Source: Clostridiales bacterium SIT11 (GTDB lineage Bacteria > Bacillota > Clostridia > Tissierellales > Peptoniphilaceae). Taken from it: a stretch of 64,000 nucleotides of DNA. The DNA is taken from contig CYUK01000003.1 in assembly GCA_001299455.1 (NCBI GenBank), forward strand, positions 1 through 64,000, read 5' to 3'. Shown piece after piece: positions 34,240 to 43,128 of the stretch. The notes beneath the pieces were generated by a model. The model was not told where the DNA came from, did no database searches, and worked only from the letters and a program-made list of their open reading frames with translations. Made by a program: the position numbers and the translations under genes. Position 1 is the first letter of the stretch. Each line of letters starts with the position of its first letter.

Positions 34240-34776
34240 ATGCGAATTATTGGAGGAGAAAAAAGAGGCACCAAACTCTTATCGCCGAATACAGATGCCA
34301 TCCGACCTACAGAAGACCGGATTAAAGAAAACATGTTTAATCTTTTAGGCCCCATCCAAGGAAGCCTTGTCCTGGATGCCTTTGCAGGTTCTGGAGCCCT
34401 GGGCCTGGAAGCCTTGAGTCGAGGGGCCGAAAAAGTCTATTTTTGTGAAAAAAACAAGGAAAGCTACCAATGCTTAAAAGCAAATATTGAAAAAATCTCT
34501 CTAAAAGGCTATACTATGTATTATGGAGATGTATATGATGCTATTAAAGGCTATAAAGAGGCCTTTGATCTGGTGTTTTTTGATCCACCCTACAAGGAAA
34601 TGACCGCATATTGGAATCTTGCCAGGAAATTAAGAGAAGAAAATCTTTTAAAGGATGGGGCCAGACTGGTTTTTGAACGAAACCAAGACCTGGAAGCCTG
34701 TGAAAACTTTCAACTTTTAAAATCCAAACGCTATGGCAAAAAATGGATAGATATATATCAGTGGAGTCGTAAATGA
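34240..34776 (+). CDS. rsmD: 16S rRNA (guanine966-N2)-methyltransferase
   Basis: 178 residues. MRIIGGEKRGTKL, RPTEDRIKENMFNLL, VLDAFAGSGALGLEALSRGA (SAM site) and VFFDPPYKE (catalytic DPPY) are RsmD hallmarks. Usual neighbour of coaD; the two overlap by 4 nt. Confidence 0.95.
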   Translation: MRIIGGEKRGTKLLSPNTDAIRPTEDRIKENMFNLLGPIQGSLVLDAFAGSGALGLEALSRGAEKVYFCEKNKESYQCLKANIEKISLKGYTMYYGDVYDAIKGYKEAFDLVFFDPPYKEMTAYWNLARKLREENLLKDGARLVFERNQDLEACENFQLLKSKRYGKKWIDIYQWSRK

Positions 34777-35255
34777 AGGTAATTTATGCAGGCAGCTTTG
34801 ACCCTGTAACCTATGGACATATGGACATTATCTATAGGAGCTTGGAAATATTCGGGGAAGTGGTTGTGGCCACTTTGGAAAATAAAAACAAAAAAAGCTT
34901 ATTCAGCCTGGAAGAACGTCTAGACCTACTTAGGGAAACCTTTAAAGATACCAAGGGCATTGAAATTGATAGCTTTCAAGGTTTACTCGTGGATTATGCA
35001 AAAAAAAGAGATATTCATGTGATTGTGCGAGGACTTCGGAGTGCTACAGACTACGAAGCAGAATGGGTCCTGGCCATGGCCAATAAAAATACGGCCAATG
35101 AGATTGAGACCCTTTTCATTCCGTCCTCCCATCACTTAGTATATGTGAGCTCCTCTCTAGCCAAGGAAATCGCCGCTTTTGAAGGAGATGTATCAGATTA
35201 TGTACCACCTATCGTCCAAGAGGCGCTTATGGATAAAATGAGAAAGGAGCAGTAA
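34773..35255 (+). CDS. coaD: Phosphopantetheine adenylyltransferase
   Basis: 160 residues; penultimate step of coenzyme A synthesis. AGSFDPVTYGHMDIIYRS holds the nucleotidyltransferase TxGH motif, VRGLRSATDYEAEW and SSSLAKEIA are family motifs. Overlaps rsmD and is followed 2 nt later by a coiled-coil gene. Confidence 0.96.
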   Translation: MKVIYAGSFDPVTYGHMDIIYRSLEIFGEVVVATLENKNKKSLFSLEERLDLLRETFKDTKGIEIDSFQGLLVDYAKKRDIHVIVRGLRSATDYEAEWVLAMANKNTANEIETLFIPSSHHLVYVSSSLAKEIAAFEGDVSDYVPPIVQEALMDKMRKEQ

Positions 35256-35257
35256 AT

Positions 35258-35695
35258 ATGGATGTATTAAGATATGTTGATGACTTGGAGGATATTATTG
35301 AAACATCAAGTTCAATTCCTCTAACAGGAAAAATTATGGTGGAAAAAGATGAAATCATGGACTTACTAGAAAGTCTACGTAGAGACCTTCCCTTGGAATT
35401 AACAGAAGCAACTCAAATTCGCAAGGACAAGGACCTCATCATTAAAGATGCCCACAAAGAAGGCGATCAAATTATTCAAGCCGCCAAGTCCCAGGCAGAA
35501 CGACTCATTAATGAAGATGAGTTAGTCCGCCAAGCCAACCAAAGAGCCCAAGAACTCATGGATAATGCCAATGCAGAATCCACTCAAATCCGCCAAGGAG
35601 CGCGGGACTATGCAGATGAACTCTTGGAAAAAACCCAAGTGCAATTGTCTGATGTCATTAAAATGTTAAACGAAAACCGGCAAGAACTACGGTAA
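35258..35695 (+). CDS. Coiled-coil protein next to coaD
   Basis: 145 residues, acidic, highly helical, no membrane helix. A short N-terminal globular part (to about 45) precedes a long coiled coil rich in Ala, Gln and Glu (DLIIKDAHKEGDQIIQAAKS; QANQRAQELMDNANAE), similar to ATP-synthase subunit H/DivIVA-type helical proteins found next to coaD in clostridia. Function unknown. ATG behind AGGAG. Confidence 0.75.
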   Translation: MDVLRYVDDLEDIIETSSSIPLTGKIMVEKDEIMDLLESLRRDLPLELTEATQIRKDKDLIIKDAHKEGDQIIQAAKSQAERLINEDELVRQANQRAQELMDNANAESTQIRQGARDYADELLEKTQVQLSDVIKMLNENRQELR

Positions 35696-35699
35696 AGTC

Positions 35700-35735
35700 A
35701 TTCCCTTTTCCTTTTATTAGGAGGAGGGAATTTTT
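35700..35735 (+). terminator. Terminator after the coaD operon
   Basis: ATTCCC (35700-35705) pairs with GGGAAT (35726-35731), with TTCCT/AGGAG pairing inside, then TTTT. Confidence 0.8.
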
Positions 35736-35820
35736 CTTTCCTGTCTTATGGATTGTTAAAGAAAGAAAAATAATTAGATATCATGAAGTTGCAGTCTACA
35801 AAATGACACGGCTGTTTTTA

Positions 35821-35849
35821 TGTACACTCTTGGTATTTAATTCTATATT
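35821..35849 (+). promoter_or_regulatory. Possible promoter of the SLH-like gene
   Basis: TGTACA (35821-35826), 17-nt spacer, TATATT (35844-35849). Partial match to consensus. Confidence 0.4.
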
Positions 35850-35869
35850 CTGATCTGGGAGGGGATTTT

Positions 35870-36763
35870 ATGAAACGAAGATATTTAGCTATTGGGGTAC
35901 TTTTATTAGTATTGTTTTATCCACTAGCTCATATTGAAGGCAAGAATATGCATACACAAATAAAACCAGTTGCTAAGAAAAATCAGCTAAAAAGTTCAAA
36001 CTTGGAAGATGGCAAGAAAAATCTAACCTATGGAGATTTTGGAGAAATACTTTATAATTTAGTTTATGAAGAAAATAACCCTGAAATTAAAAACTTGGCT
36101 AAAGAGTCTAAAGAAAGCCAGGGTTTGGCCTGGATTAAGGCTTTATCCCTAGTAGATGGAGAAAAAGGGGAGGAAGATGACCTGTCTCGCATAGAGGCGG
36201 TTTATCTTTTATATGGACTTGCTAATCGACTTAGCCTGAATATAGATGACAAGCAAGATGGCAATTTTGATTTTGCTGATTATGAAAAAATAGCTATTCC
36301 TTATAAAATTCCTACAGCCTGGGCTCAAAGAGAGGGCTTGTTTATAGGGGATGAAAATAAGAAACTTCAGCCAAAGGCTCCATTAACTCATAAGGACTTT
36401 ATGCTCGTTCTTAAACGAGGTGAAAAATTTTTTAAAGGAAAGAAAATCCAAAGGCCTATTTTTTTCAATGCCTATGAAATTACCAAGGTGGAAGTTAAGA
36501 ATAGTCAAAAATTAGGCCTACAACTTGTGTATACAGGCAGTGATTATCTTGAGGAGATAGGGAAGATTTTAAACAATTATCAGGGGGATTTTTCATATAA
36601 TCCCAATGACGGATGGACAGATTCTTTGACTGTATATTCAGCAACAGGGGCTAAATACGAGTATGAAATAAACGATGAAGCGATAGAGTATCGAGGAATG
36701 ATTTATAAAGATGAGGGAAATAAGCAATGGTATTCTGCTATTCAAGACTATTTATTGAAATAG
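35870..36763 (+). CDS. Secreted protein with SLH-like region
   Basis: 297 residues. A signal sequence (residues 4-24, YLAIGVLLLVLFYPLAHIEG) precedes an export domain. The region about 75-190 has the look of degenerate S-layer-homology repeats (LSRIEAVYLLYGLANRLSL; PTAWAQREGLFIGDENKKLQ; PLTHKDFMLVLKRG), which bind cell-wall polymers; the C-terminal 100 residues are unrecognised. Its codons are visibly more A/T-ending than those of the neighbours, which hints at recent arrival. Stands alone. Confidence 0.6.
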   Translation: MKRRYLAIGVLLLVLFYPLAHIEGKNMHTQIKPVAKKNQLKSSNLEDGKKNLTYGDFGEILYNLVYEENNPEIKNLAKESKESQGLAWIKALSLVDGEKGEEDDLSRIEAVYLLYGLANRLSLNIDDKQDGNFDFADYEKIAIPYKIPTAWAQREGLFIGDENKKLQPKAPLTHKDFMLVLKRGEKFFKGKKIQRPIFFNAYEITKVEVKNSQKLGLQLVYTGSDYLEEIGKILNNYQGDFSYNPNDGWTDSLTVYSATGAKYEYEINDEAIEYRGMIYKDEGNKQWYSAIQDYLLK

Positions 36764-36801
36764 AAGAATACGCTGAATATCTTTGAAAGATTTTTATGAG
36801 C

Positions 36802-37920
36802 TTAAATAATAAGGGGACTTTGGTAGTAGTCTAAAGGGGTGTCTGTTCCTAAAAGACTATTTCGTAAGATGGTTTCCTTAAGAGACTCTTCATAGAGGGG
36901 GGCCAAGGGAGACCTTAAAGCTTGGGTGAATTTGCTGGTGACTTTTTTTCCTCGCAAAAAGTCTAGGGCCTCTTTCCTTCCTCCTAGGAAGCGGAGATAG
37001 TCCTTGGCTAGAGCCTGATCTTTTTTTCGCCTTTCTGAAGGATAGGAAAAAACAAGGGATAAAATTTCCCGGCGGAGAAAGGCATTGGTGAAAGTTTTAC
37101 TGGAAAGGGCATTGAGGGAGGTATTTTTTTCAATCCATTCCCTATAAATAAAGGACTGAACGGGACTTTTTATTTGTCGGCAATTCGGGTGAAAGTGCCA
37201 GGCATAGTGATAGAGTTTTTTCAGCTGGTCCTCATAGGTATAGCTTATATTTTTTAATAGGGCATAGGTTTTTTCTGGGAGACCATCTTCATAGAGAGGA
37301 AGGTCTCCTTTTTTTATGGCCTCCCGAATTGTTGTGGCTGAAGCGAGGGTCTGGCCGGTCCTAGAGTCCTTGGAGATTCTTTCTAAGGGGAGGAGGGCAA
37401 TATCCATATTTTTTCTTAGGATGGCCTGGCTGTACTCCAAGGCCAGGATGTCATTGCCATGGGTTAAAAAAGTTCTTTCCTTTTCAGTCAGGTCCAGCTC
37501 TTTAAAAAGGAGGCTAGGGAGGGATTGCCCCTTTAGCCCTTTCATTTTACTAGATTCCTTCAAGTTTAAAATCTTTTTACCTAAATGTTCAATAAAGAGG
37601 GGGTCTCTAGTATGGCAGCCAAAGCTTAGGGTATGGATACCCAGTGTATTTAAAATATCCAGACTCGTCCTTGCATAGACTTCAGCGGAAGCGGTGGCTC
37701 CACAGAAGGGGAGTTCAAAGACCAGGTCTGCTCCATAGGCCAGGGCAAGGCGGGTCCTCTCCCACTTGTCCAAGATTGTGGGTTCCCCTCTTTGACTGAA
37801 GTGGCCGACCATCAGGACCACAATAAGACCATCGGGACAGGTTTTTTTTATAGTTTTTAGCTGGTAGGCATGGCCCTGGTGGAAGGGGTTGTATTCAGCG
37901 ATAAGTCCAATAATCTCCAT
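36802..37920 (-). CDS. tmcAL: tRNA(Met) cytidine acetate ligase
   Basis: 372 residues; acetylates the wobble cytidine of elongator tRNA-Met using acetate and ATP. MEIIGLIAEYNPFHQGHAYQ carries the nucleotidyltransferase HxGH motif, GHFSQRGEPTILDKWERTR and ADLVFELPF follow, the YlbM pattern. GGAGGAG precedes ATG on the minus strand. It is divergent from ackA, whose product works on acetate, and the elongator tRNA-Met substrate is at 493. Confidence 0.9.
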   Translation of the reverse strand: MEIIGLIAEYNPFHQGHAYQLKTIKKTCPDGLIVVLMVGHFSQRGEPTILDKWERTRLALAYGADLVFELPFCGATASAEVYARTSLDILNTLGIHTLSFGCHTRDPLFIEHLGKKILNLKESSKMKGLKGQSLPSLLFKELDLTEKERTFLTHGNDILALEYSQAILRKNMDIALLPLERISKDSRTGQTLASATTIREAIKKGDLPLYEDGLPEKTYALLKNISYTYEDQLKKLYHYAWHFHPNCRQIKSPVQSFIYREWIEKNTSLNALSSKTFTNAFLRREILSLVFSYPSERRKKDQALAKDYLRFLGGRKEALDFLRGKKVTSKFTQALRSPLAPLYEESLKETILRNSLLGTDTPLDYYQSPLII

Positions 37921-37954
37921 GGCTTTTGCTCCTCCTTGGATTCAATCTAAGGCT

Positions 37955-37983
37955 ATTTTATATAAAGATTTAGGCAGATGCAA
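37955..37983 (-). promoter_or_regulatory. Promoter of tmcAL
   Basis: Minus strand: TTGCAT (37983-37978), 17-nt spacer, TAAAAT (37960-37955). Confidence 0.7.
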
Positions 37984-37997
37984 GGGGCTTTCTCATG

Positions 37998-38027
37998 TTG
38001 AAAAACTTCCGGAACTAATGCTATAAT
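37998..38027 (+). promoter_or_regulatory. Promoter of ackA
   Basis: TTGAAA (37998-38003), 18-nt spacer, TATAAT (38022-38027). It is back to back with the tmcAL promoter, the two -35 boxes being 14 nt apart. Confidence 0.75.
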
Positions 38028-38066
38028 GGTAGAGGTGAATTAGACTTACAAATGAGGAGGAAATGA

Positions 38067-39260
38067 ATGAATATTTTAGTTATTAATTGTGGGAGCTCAT
38101 CCTTAAAGTACCAATTAATCGACATGGCTAAGGAAGAAGTTTTAGCCAAGGGTCTTGTTGAACGGATTGGGATTGAAGGATCTGTAATTAAACATGAAAC
38201 AATGGGCAAGGAAGAAGTAAAAATCCAAGAAGAAATGAAGGACCATAAACGGGCCCTAGAACTTGTTTTAAGTTCTTTAACCAATAAAGATTATGGTGCT
38301 GTGGAATCTTTAGATGCCATTGACGCTGTAGGCCACAGAGTGGTCCATGGTGGAGAAGCTTTTGCAGATTCTGTCATCATTAATGATGAAGTTATGAAGG
38401 CCATTAATGACAATGTAGAAATTGCCCCCCTACACAACCCACCAAACATTATGGGAATTGAAGCTTGTAGTGAACTCATGAAGGATGTACCTCAAGTTGC
38501 TGTTTTTGATACAGCCTTCCACCAAACTATGCCAGAAAAGAACTACATCTATGGACTTCCCTATGAATATTATGAAAAATACAAGGTTCGCCGTTACGGT
38601 TTCCATGGAACTAGCCACAAGTATGTTACAGAAAAAGCGGCTGAATTATTAAACAAACCAGTAAATGAAGTTAACTTAATTACTTGCCACCTGGGAAATG
38701 GGTCCAGTATTACAGCAGTTGAAAATGGAAAGAGTATGGACAGCTCTATGGGCTTTACTCCTCTAGAAGGACTTGTTATGGGAACCCGGACAGGAAACTT
38801 AGACCCAGCGATTATTACCTTTTTAATGGAAAAAGAAAATTTAAACCCAGAAGAAATGAGCAATCTTATGAATAAAAAATCTGGTGTTTTAGGAATTAGT
38901 GGTGTCAGCAGTGACTTTAGGGACTTGGAAGATGCAGCTAAAGACAACCACAGAGCCCAACTGGCCCTGGATATTTTTGAATCCAATGTCCGGAAGTTCA
39001 TTGGGGCTTATTTTGCTACTTTAGACCATGTTGATGCCATTGTATTTACAGCTGGTGTTGGCGAAAACTCTATTTCTATGCGGGCTTCTATTGTGGAAGG
39101 CTTAAAGAACCTAGGCCTAAAGATTGATGACAAGAGAAATGATATTCGTGGCAAGGCACAAGAAATTAGTGCAGGTGATTCTTCTGTAAAGATTTTTGTT
39201 ATTCCAACTAACGAAGAGCTAATGATTGCCAAAGAAACTTTAGCTTTAACACAAAAGTGA
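38067..39260 (+). CDS. ackA: Acetate kinase
   Basis: 397 residues; makes ATP and acetate from acetyl phosphate. [15 protein letters not shown] at 5-19, [18 protein letters not shown] and [10 protein letters not shown], and [12 protein letters not shown] are the ASKHA kinase motifs. GAGGAGG precedes ATG. No pta gene is in the window. It would collect energy from acetyl-CoA formed by the ornithine pathway at 48.4 kb. Confidence 0.97.
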   Translation: MNILVINCGSSSLKYQLIDMAKEEVLAKGLVERIGIEGSVIKHETMGKEEVKIQEEMKDHKRALELVLSSLTNKDYGAVESLDAIDAVGHRVVHGGEAFADSVIINDEVMKAINDNVEIAPLHNPPNIMGIEACSELMKDVPQVAVFDTAFHQTMPEKNYIYGLPYEYYEKYKVRRYGFHGTSHKYVTEKAAELLNKPVNEVNLITCHLGNGSSITAVENGKSMDSSMGFTPLEGLVMGTRTGNLDPAIITFLMEKENLNPEEMSNLMNKKSGVLGISGVSSDFRDLEDAAKDNHRAQLALDIFESNVRKFIGAYFATLDHVDAIVFTAGVGENSISMRASIVEGLKNLGLKIDDKRNDIRGKAQEISAGDSSVKIFVIPTNEELMIAKETLALTQK

Positions 39261-39268
39261 GCAAACTA

Positions 39269-39297
39269 TTGACACGTCCTTGAATTCATCATATAAT
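39269..39297 (+). promoter_or_regulatory. Consensus promoter of yceD-rpmF
   Basis: TTGACA (39269-39274), 17-nt spacer, TATAAT (39292-39297): a perfect sigma-A match. Confidence 0.9.
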
Positions 39298-39326
39298 AAA
39301 GTGCATGTATATTTGAGAGGTGAGTC

Positions 39327-39842
39327 ATGGAACTAGCAAAACTTAAGGAATATGCGCAGTCCAATGAACCTATCAAGGGGTCTCTTGAGGGGCCTATAGA
39401 GGGCATTGAAACAGCTGGGCTAGGCCTTATGTATCCTATTCATTATGAAGCATCTGTATATTCGGTCGATAATATATGGACTCTCATTTTAACGATTAAT
39501 TTTAAATACAAGACAACTTGCAGCCGTTGCTTAAAGGAAATTGAAGAGCCTGTTGAAAGTCAGGTGGATTTTCTGGTAACGGAAACAGCTGAAGGAGCCC
39601 AATTTTATGAAGAAAATTCTGAAGAAGAGGTTCTTGTATGGGAAGCAAGAGAATCTTTTCTAAGAGAACTGGTGATGAGTGTTGTGGTGACCTCCATCCC
39701 CATGCAGGCTCTTTGTAAAGAGGACTGTAAGGGCTTATGCCCAACTTGTGGCAAGGATTTAAACACAGGAGACTGTGACTGTGAAACATCGGATATAGAT
39801 CCTAGGTTTTCAGCCTTGCAAGGCTTGTTTGATGAAGAATAA
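39327..39842 (+). CDS. DUF177 / YceD family protein
   Basis: 171 residues; family found directly before rpmF, and linked to 23S rRNA processing. TTCSRCLKEIEEPVE and the C-terminal CKGLCPTCGKDLNTGDCDC make two cysteine groups of a zinc-binding type. ATG behind AGAGGTGA. Confidence 0.88.
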   Translation: MELAKLKEYAQSNEPIKGSLEGPIEGIETAGLGLMYPIHYEASVYSVDNIWTLILTINFKYKTTCSRCLKEIEEPVESQVDFLVTETAEGAQFYEENSEEEVLVWEARESFLRELVMSVVVTSIPMQALCKEDCKGLCPTCGKDLNTGDCDCETSDIDPRFSALQGLFDEE

Positions 39843-39855
39843 GGAGGTGGAGTAA

Positions 39856-40041
39856 ATGGCAGTACCCAAGAGAAAAACATCAAAGCAACGTCGGAATAAA
39901 CGTCGTGCATCATCTTACCAACTACCAAAGACAACTGTAGTTGAATGTCCAAATTGCCATGAACATAAGTTACCACATCGCATTTGCCCAAAATGTGGTT
40001 ACTATGATGGTAAAGAAATTATTTCTATGGACAATGAATAA
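39856..40041 (+). CDS. rpmF: 50S ribosomal protein L32 (zinc form)
   Basis: 61 residues; MAVPKRKTSKQRRNKRRAS and CPNCHEHKLPHRICPKCG, the cysteine-containing zinc ribbon form. AAGGAGG precedes ATG. Confidence 0.97.
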   Translation: MAVPKRKTSKQRRNKRRASSYQLPKTTVVECPNCHEHKLPHRICPKCGYYDGKEIISMDNE

Positions 40042-40068
40042 TCATCTGAACCTGTAAAGAATGATTTT

Positions 40069-40125
40069 AAGAGTAAATAACCAAGGCATGGATTCCCATC
40101 TATTGCAGTTATTTACTCTTTTTTT
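40069..40125 (+). terminator. Terminator after rpmF
   Basis: AAGAGTAAATAAC (40069-40081) pairs perfectly with GTTATTTACTCTT (40108-40120), then T5; an ATGG/CCAT hairpin sits in the 26-nt loop. Confidence 0.88.
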
Positions 40126-40151
40126 ATTTAAAAGAGCTTTGCCTATATTTC

Positions 40152-40180
40152 TTGAAATCTTCAGGTACTTAGGGTAAACT
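40152..40180 (+). promoter_or_regulatory. Promoter of plsX operon
   Basis: TTGAAA (40152-40157), 17-nt spacer, TAAACT (40175-40180). No FapR gene or box was recognised. Confidence 0.65.
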
Positions 40181-40230
40181 ATCAATGTAAATTAAACTAT
40201 TTTAAATAGAGAAATATAAAGGGAGACTAT

Positions 40231-41187
40231 ATGCACATATTATTTGATTGCTTAGGCTCGGACCTAGGTGTGGAAGCCATTGTTGAAGGGGCCCACAACT
40301 TTCAAAAGAACCATCCTTTAAGGGCGACCTTTGTGGGAAAAAAAGAGGACATAGAAAAAGCCTTGGAAAAATTCCCTGTGGAAAATAGTGATATTTATCC
40401 AGCAGATGAGGTCATTTTAAATACAGAGGAACCGACAAGGGCCTTGAGAAAGAAGAAAAACTCCAGCCTAGTCCGGAGTTTAACCATGCTCAAGGAGGGC
40501 AAGGGAGATGCTGTCCTAAGTGCAGGGTCGACAGGAGCTCTCTTGGCTGGCGGTTTATTTATTGTAGGACGGAAAGAAGGCATTAAGAGGGCCTGTCTTC
40601 CAGCCCCGATTCCTGGCCCTCATGGTCCCATTTGCCTTGTGGATGCGGGAGCCAACGTGGACTGTTCCCCTGAAATTTTAGAGTCTTTTGCCCAAATGGG
40701 CCAGGCCTATGTGGAAAATGTCTTTGACAAGAAGGACCCCAAGGTCTATCTCTTAAACATTGGATCAGAGCCAGGCAAGGGCAACCAACAGACCAAGGAA
40801 AGTTTTAAGTTCTTGGAAGAAAACGAGGCTGTGAACTTTTTAGGGAACTTGGAATCCAGGGATCTTTTTAGTAAGGAAGTGGACGTTCTTGTGGCAGATG
40901 GTTTTGCAGGGAACATCCTTTTAAAGACTTTGGAAGGCATGGCGGCCTATCTCTTTGGACTTATTAAGGATCAGATGACTTCAACACAGGCTCTCTCCTC
41001 TGGAGGGGGAGGAAATCTTAAGGCTTTAAAAAAGGCCTTTGACTATGAAGAAGTAGGGGCTGTTCCTCTTTTAGGTTTAGAAAAGTTGGTATTTAAAGCC
41101 CATGGGAGCTCTGGTGCCCGGGCCTTTGAACAAGCCCTAGTCCAAATAGAAAAAGCGGTAGATCACCAGTTAATTGATAAATTTTAG
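40231..41187 (+). CDS. plsX: Phosphate acyltransferase PlsX
   Basis: 318 residues; makes acyl phosphate from acyl-ACP for phospholipid synthesis. FDCLGSDLGVEAIVEG at the N-terminus, SAGSTGALLAGG, VDAGANVDCSPEIL and NIGSEPGKGN motifs, VADGFAGNILLKTLEG near the end. Together with acpP it begins a lipid/RNA/chromosome operon. Confidence 0.94.
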   Translation: MHILFDCLGSDLGVEAIVEGAHNFQKNHPLRATFVGKKEDIEKALEKFPVENSDIYPADEVILNTEEPTRALRKKKNSSLVRSLTMLKEGKGDAVLSAGSTGALLAGGLFIVGRKEGIKRACLPAPIPGPHGPICLVDAGANVDCSPEILESFAQMGQAYVENVFDKKDPKVYLLNIGSEPGKGNQQTKESFKFLEENEAVNFLGNLESRDLFSKEVDVLVADGFAGNILLKTLEGMAAYLFGLIKDQMTSTQALSSGGGGNLKALKKAFDYEEVGAVPLLGLEKLVFKAHGSSGARAFEQALVQIEKAVDHQLIDKF

Positions 41188-41199
41188 TAGGAGGCAGAA

Positions 41200-41430
41200 A
41201 TGAAAGATCGTATTTTAGAATTAATTGCTGAACAATTTCATGTAGATGTGAATGATTTAGACGAAGACACAAGTTTCATGGATGACTTAAATGTGGATTC
41301 CATTGAACTCTTGGAATTAGTTATGTCCATTGAAGATGAATTTGACCTAGAAATTTCTGATGAAGTTTTAGAAAACCTGGAAACTGTAGGAGATGTCCTG
41401 GACTATATTGACAATCAAGAAATCCAATGA
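41200..41430 (+). CDS. acpP: Acyl carrier protein
   Basis: 76 residues, acidic, four-helix. The phosphopantetheine Ser is S34 in LNVDSIELLELVMSIEDEF. AGGAGG before ATG. Overlaps rnc by 4 nt. Confidence 0.96.
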   Translation: MKDRILELIAEQFHVDVNDLDEDTSFMDDLNVDSIELLELVMSIEDEFDLEISDEVLENLETVGDVLDYIDNQEIQ

Positions 41431-42125
41431 CAGACTATAAGGATTTAGAAGAAAGACTGGGCTATCACTTTATTTACAAGGGAAAGCTAAAAGAAACCTT
41501 CACCCACGCCTCCTTTGCCAATAGTCATCAAGGGCTTAAATCCTATGACCGGCGAGAATTTTTAGGGGATGCTGTTTTAGATGCCATTATTGGAGAATAT
41601 TTGTACAGGGCCTATCCGGAAAGTAGTGAAGGGGACTTAACCGTCCAAAAGGCCAAGCTGGTCAGTGAAAAGGCCTTGGCCAAGGTGGCTGTCTATTTAA
41701 GACTGGACACCTATATCCAATATGAAAACCAGGCCTACCATAAAAAGGGGATTACGACCTCCATGCGGGCAGATGCAGTAGAGGCAATTATTGGGTCTCT
41801 TTTTCTGGAGGCAGGCTTTGACAGGACCCGGGAAGTGGTTTTACGCTTGTACCAAAAACTCTGGGATGAAAACCAATTGGCTTTTGAAGAAGATAAGAAC
41901 TATAAGTCCACCCTCCAAGAGTTTTTGCAAAAAAAATACCATACCCTGCCCCTGGAATATAAGGTAAAAAAGAAAAAGGGCCCCTCTTGGGACCCTGTTT
42001 TCTACATTGAGTGTGTTTCCAAGGGCCGAACCATAGGTCGGGGCAAGGGGTCCAGTAAAAAGATGGCCTCTCAAATGGCAGCCAAGGATGCCCTGGAAAG
42101 AATCCACCATGAAAGAAAAAACTAG
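41427..42125 (+). CDS. rnc: Ribonuclease III
   Basis: 232 residues; cuts double-stranded RNA in rRNA maturation. Catalytic motif REFLGDAVLDAIIGEYLY (about 38-55), second acidic site ADAVEAIIGSLFLEAG, and a C-terminal dsRNA-binding domain (about 160-230, STLQEFLQKKYHTLPLEYKV; GKGSSKKMASQMAAKDAL). Confidence 0.96.
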   Translation: MTDYKDLEERLGYHFIYKGKLKETFTHASFANSHQGLKSYDRREFLGDAVLDAIIGEYLYRAYPESSEGDLTVQKAKLVSEKALAKVAVYLRLDTYIQYENQAYHKKGITTSMRADAVEAIIGSLFLEAGFDRTREVVLRLYQKLWDENQLAFEEDKNYKSTLQEFLQKKYHTLPLEYKVKKKKGPSWDPVFYIECVSKGRTIGRGKGSSKKMASQMAAKDALERIHHERKN

Positions 42126-43128
42126 GATTTTACCGATTTTTATTTCCTTCCAAGGGTGCCCCCACCATTGCATCTACTGTAACCAGGAAAAAATTACAGG
42201 CGTCCAAGATATGACACCTGAAAAAGCTCAAAAGGAATTGGAAGAGGGCCTGAAGGGGCAGATTCCCTTGGAAGTGGCCTTTTATGGAGGAACCTTTACT
42301 TCCTTGGACGAGGACCTTCAAGAGGCTTATTTTTCCCTAGTTACTCCCTATTTAGGCAAGGAAGTCACGGGAATTCGGATTTCCACAAGGCCAGATGCCA
42401 TTGAAAAAGACCACTTGGTGGCTTTAAAGAAAAAGGGCTTAAAAAAGGTGGAGCTGGGCTGCCAAAGTCTGGATCCGGAAGTCTTAAAAAAAGCCGGACG
42501 AGGCCACAGCCTGGAAGACATAAAAAAGGCTTCTAGGCTGGTGAAGGAAGTCGGCTTAGATTTGGGAGTCCAGCAAATGCTGGGTCTTCCTGGAGAAGAT
42601 TTTGCTTCTTTTAAAAAAAGCCTGGAAGAGATTCTTTTCTTAAAACCGGACTTTGTCCGCCTCTATCCCACTTTGGTTTTAAAGGAAACGGGCCTCGCCC
42701 AACTCTACCGGGAAGGGGTCTACAAGCCTCTTTCCCTGGAAGAAGCCATTCAATGGGCCAGTTATGGCCTAGGAGTCTATGAAAGCCATAAGATTCCTGT
42801 CATCCGGATAGGCCTCCAGGCCACAGAAGACCTGGCAGAAGGGAAAGATTTTTTAGCAGGACCCTACCATCCTTCCTTTGGGCAGATGGTAAAGACGGAC
42901 TTTTTAGTCCGCTATCTTTTAAACTTGTTGGAACCGGAAGAAAGGATTCAAAGGATTGAAGGCTCAGGCCAGATGGTTAGCAACCTTGTAGGCCAGCACA
43001 GAAGAGGGCGGAAAGCCTTAGAAAAAGGCCAGGGGCCCATAGCTTTTAAAAACACTCTTGACAGGGTCCTGAAAGTACAGACAGATAAACGGCAGATTGT
43101 GATTGGGGAGAAAGACCTATGTATTTAA
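42109..43128 (+). CDS. Elp3-like radical SAM protein
   Basis: 339 residues. ISFQGCPHHCIYCNQEKITG holds the CxxxCxxC iron-sulfur motif; VAFYGGTFTSLDED and VELGCQSLDPEVLKKAGRGH are radical SAM core motifs. This family sits between rnc and smc in clostridia; its substrate, perhaps a tRNA, is not settled. Start ATG 42109 is inside the end of rnc; a start at 42088 would overlap more and has no better ribosome binding site. Confidence 0.85.
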   Translation: MKEKTRILPIFISFQGCPHHCIYCNQEKITGVQDMTPEKAQKELEEGLKGQIPLEVAFYGGTFTSLDEDLQEAYFSLVTPYLGKEVTGIRISTRPDAIEKDHLVALKKKGLKKVELGCQSLDPEVLKKAGRGHSLEDIKKASRLVKEVGLDLGVQQMLGLPGEDFASFKKSLEEILFLKPDFVRLYPTLVLKETGLAQLYREGVYKPLSLEEAIQWASYGLGVYESHKIPVIRIGLQATEDLAEGKDFLAGPYHPSFGQMVKTDFLVRYLLNLLEPEERIQRIEGSGQMVSNLVGQHRRGRKALEKGQGPIAFKNTLDRVLKVQTDKRQIVIGEKDLCI

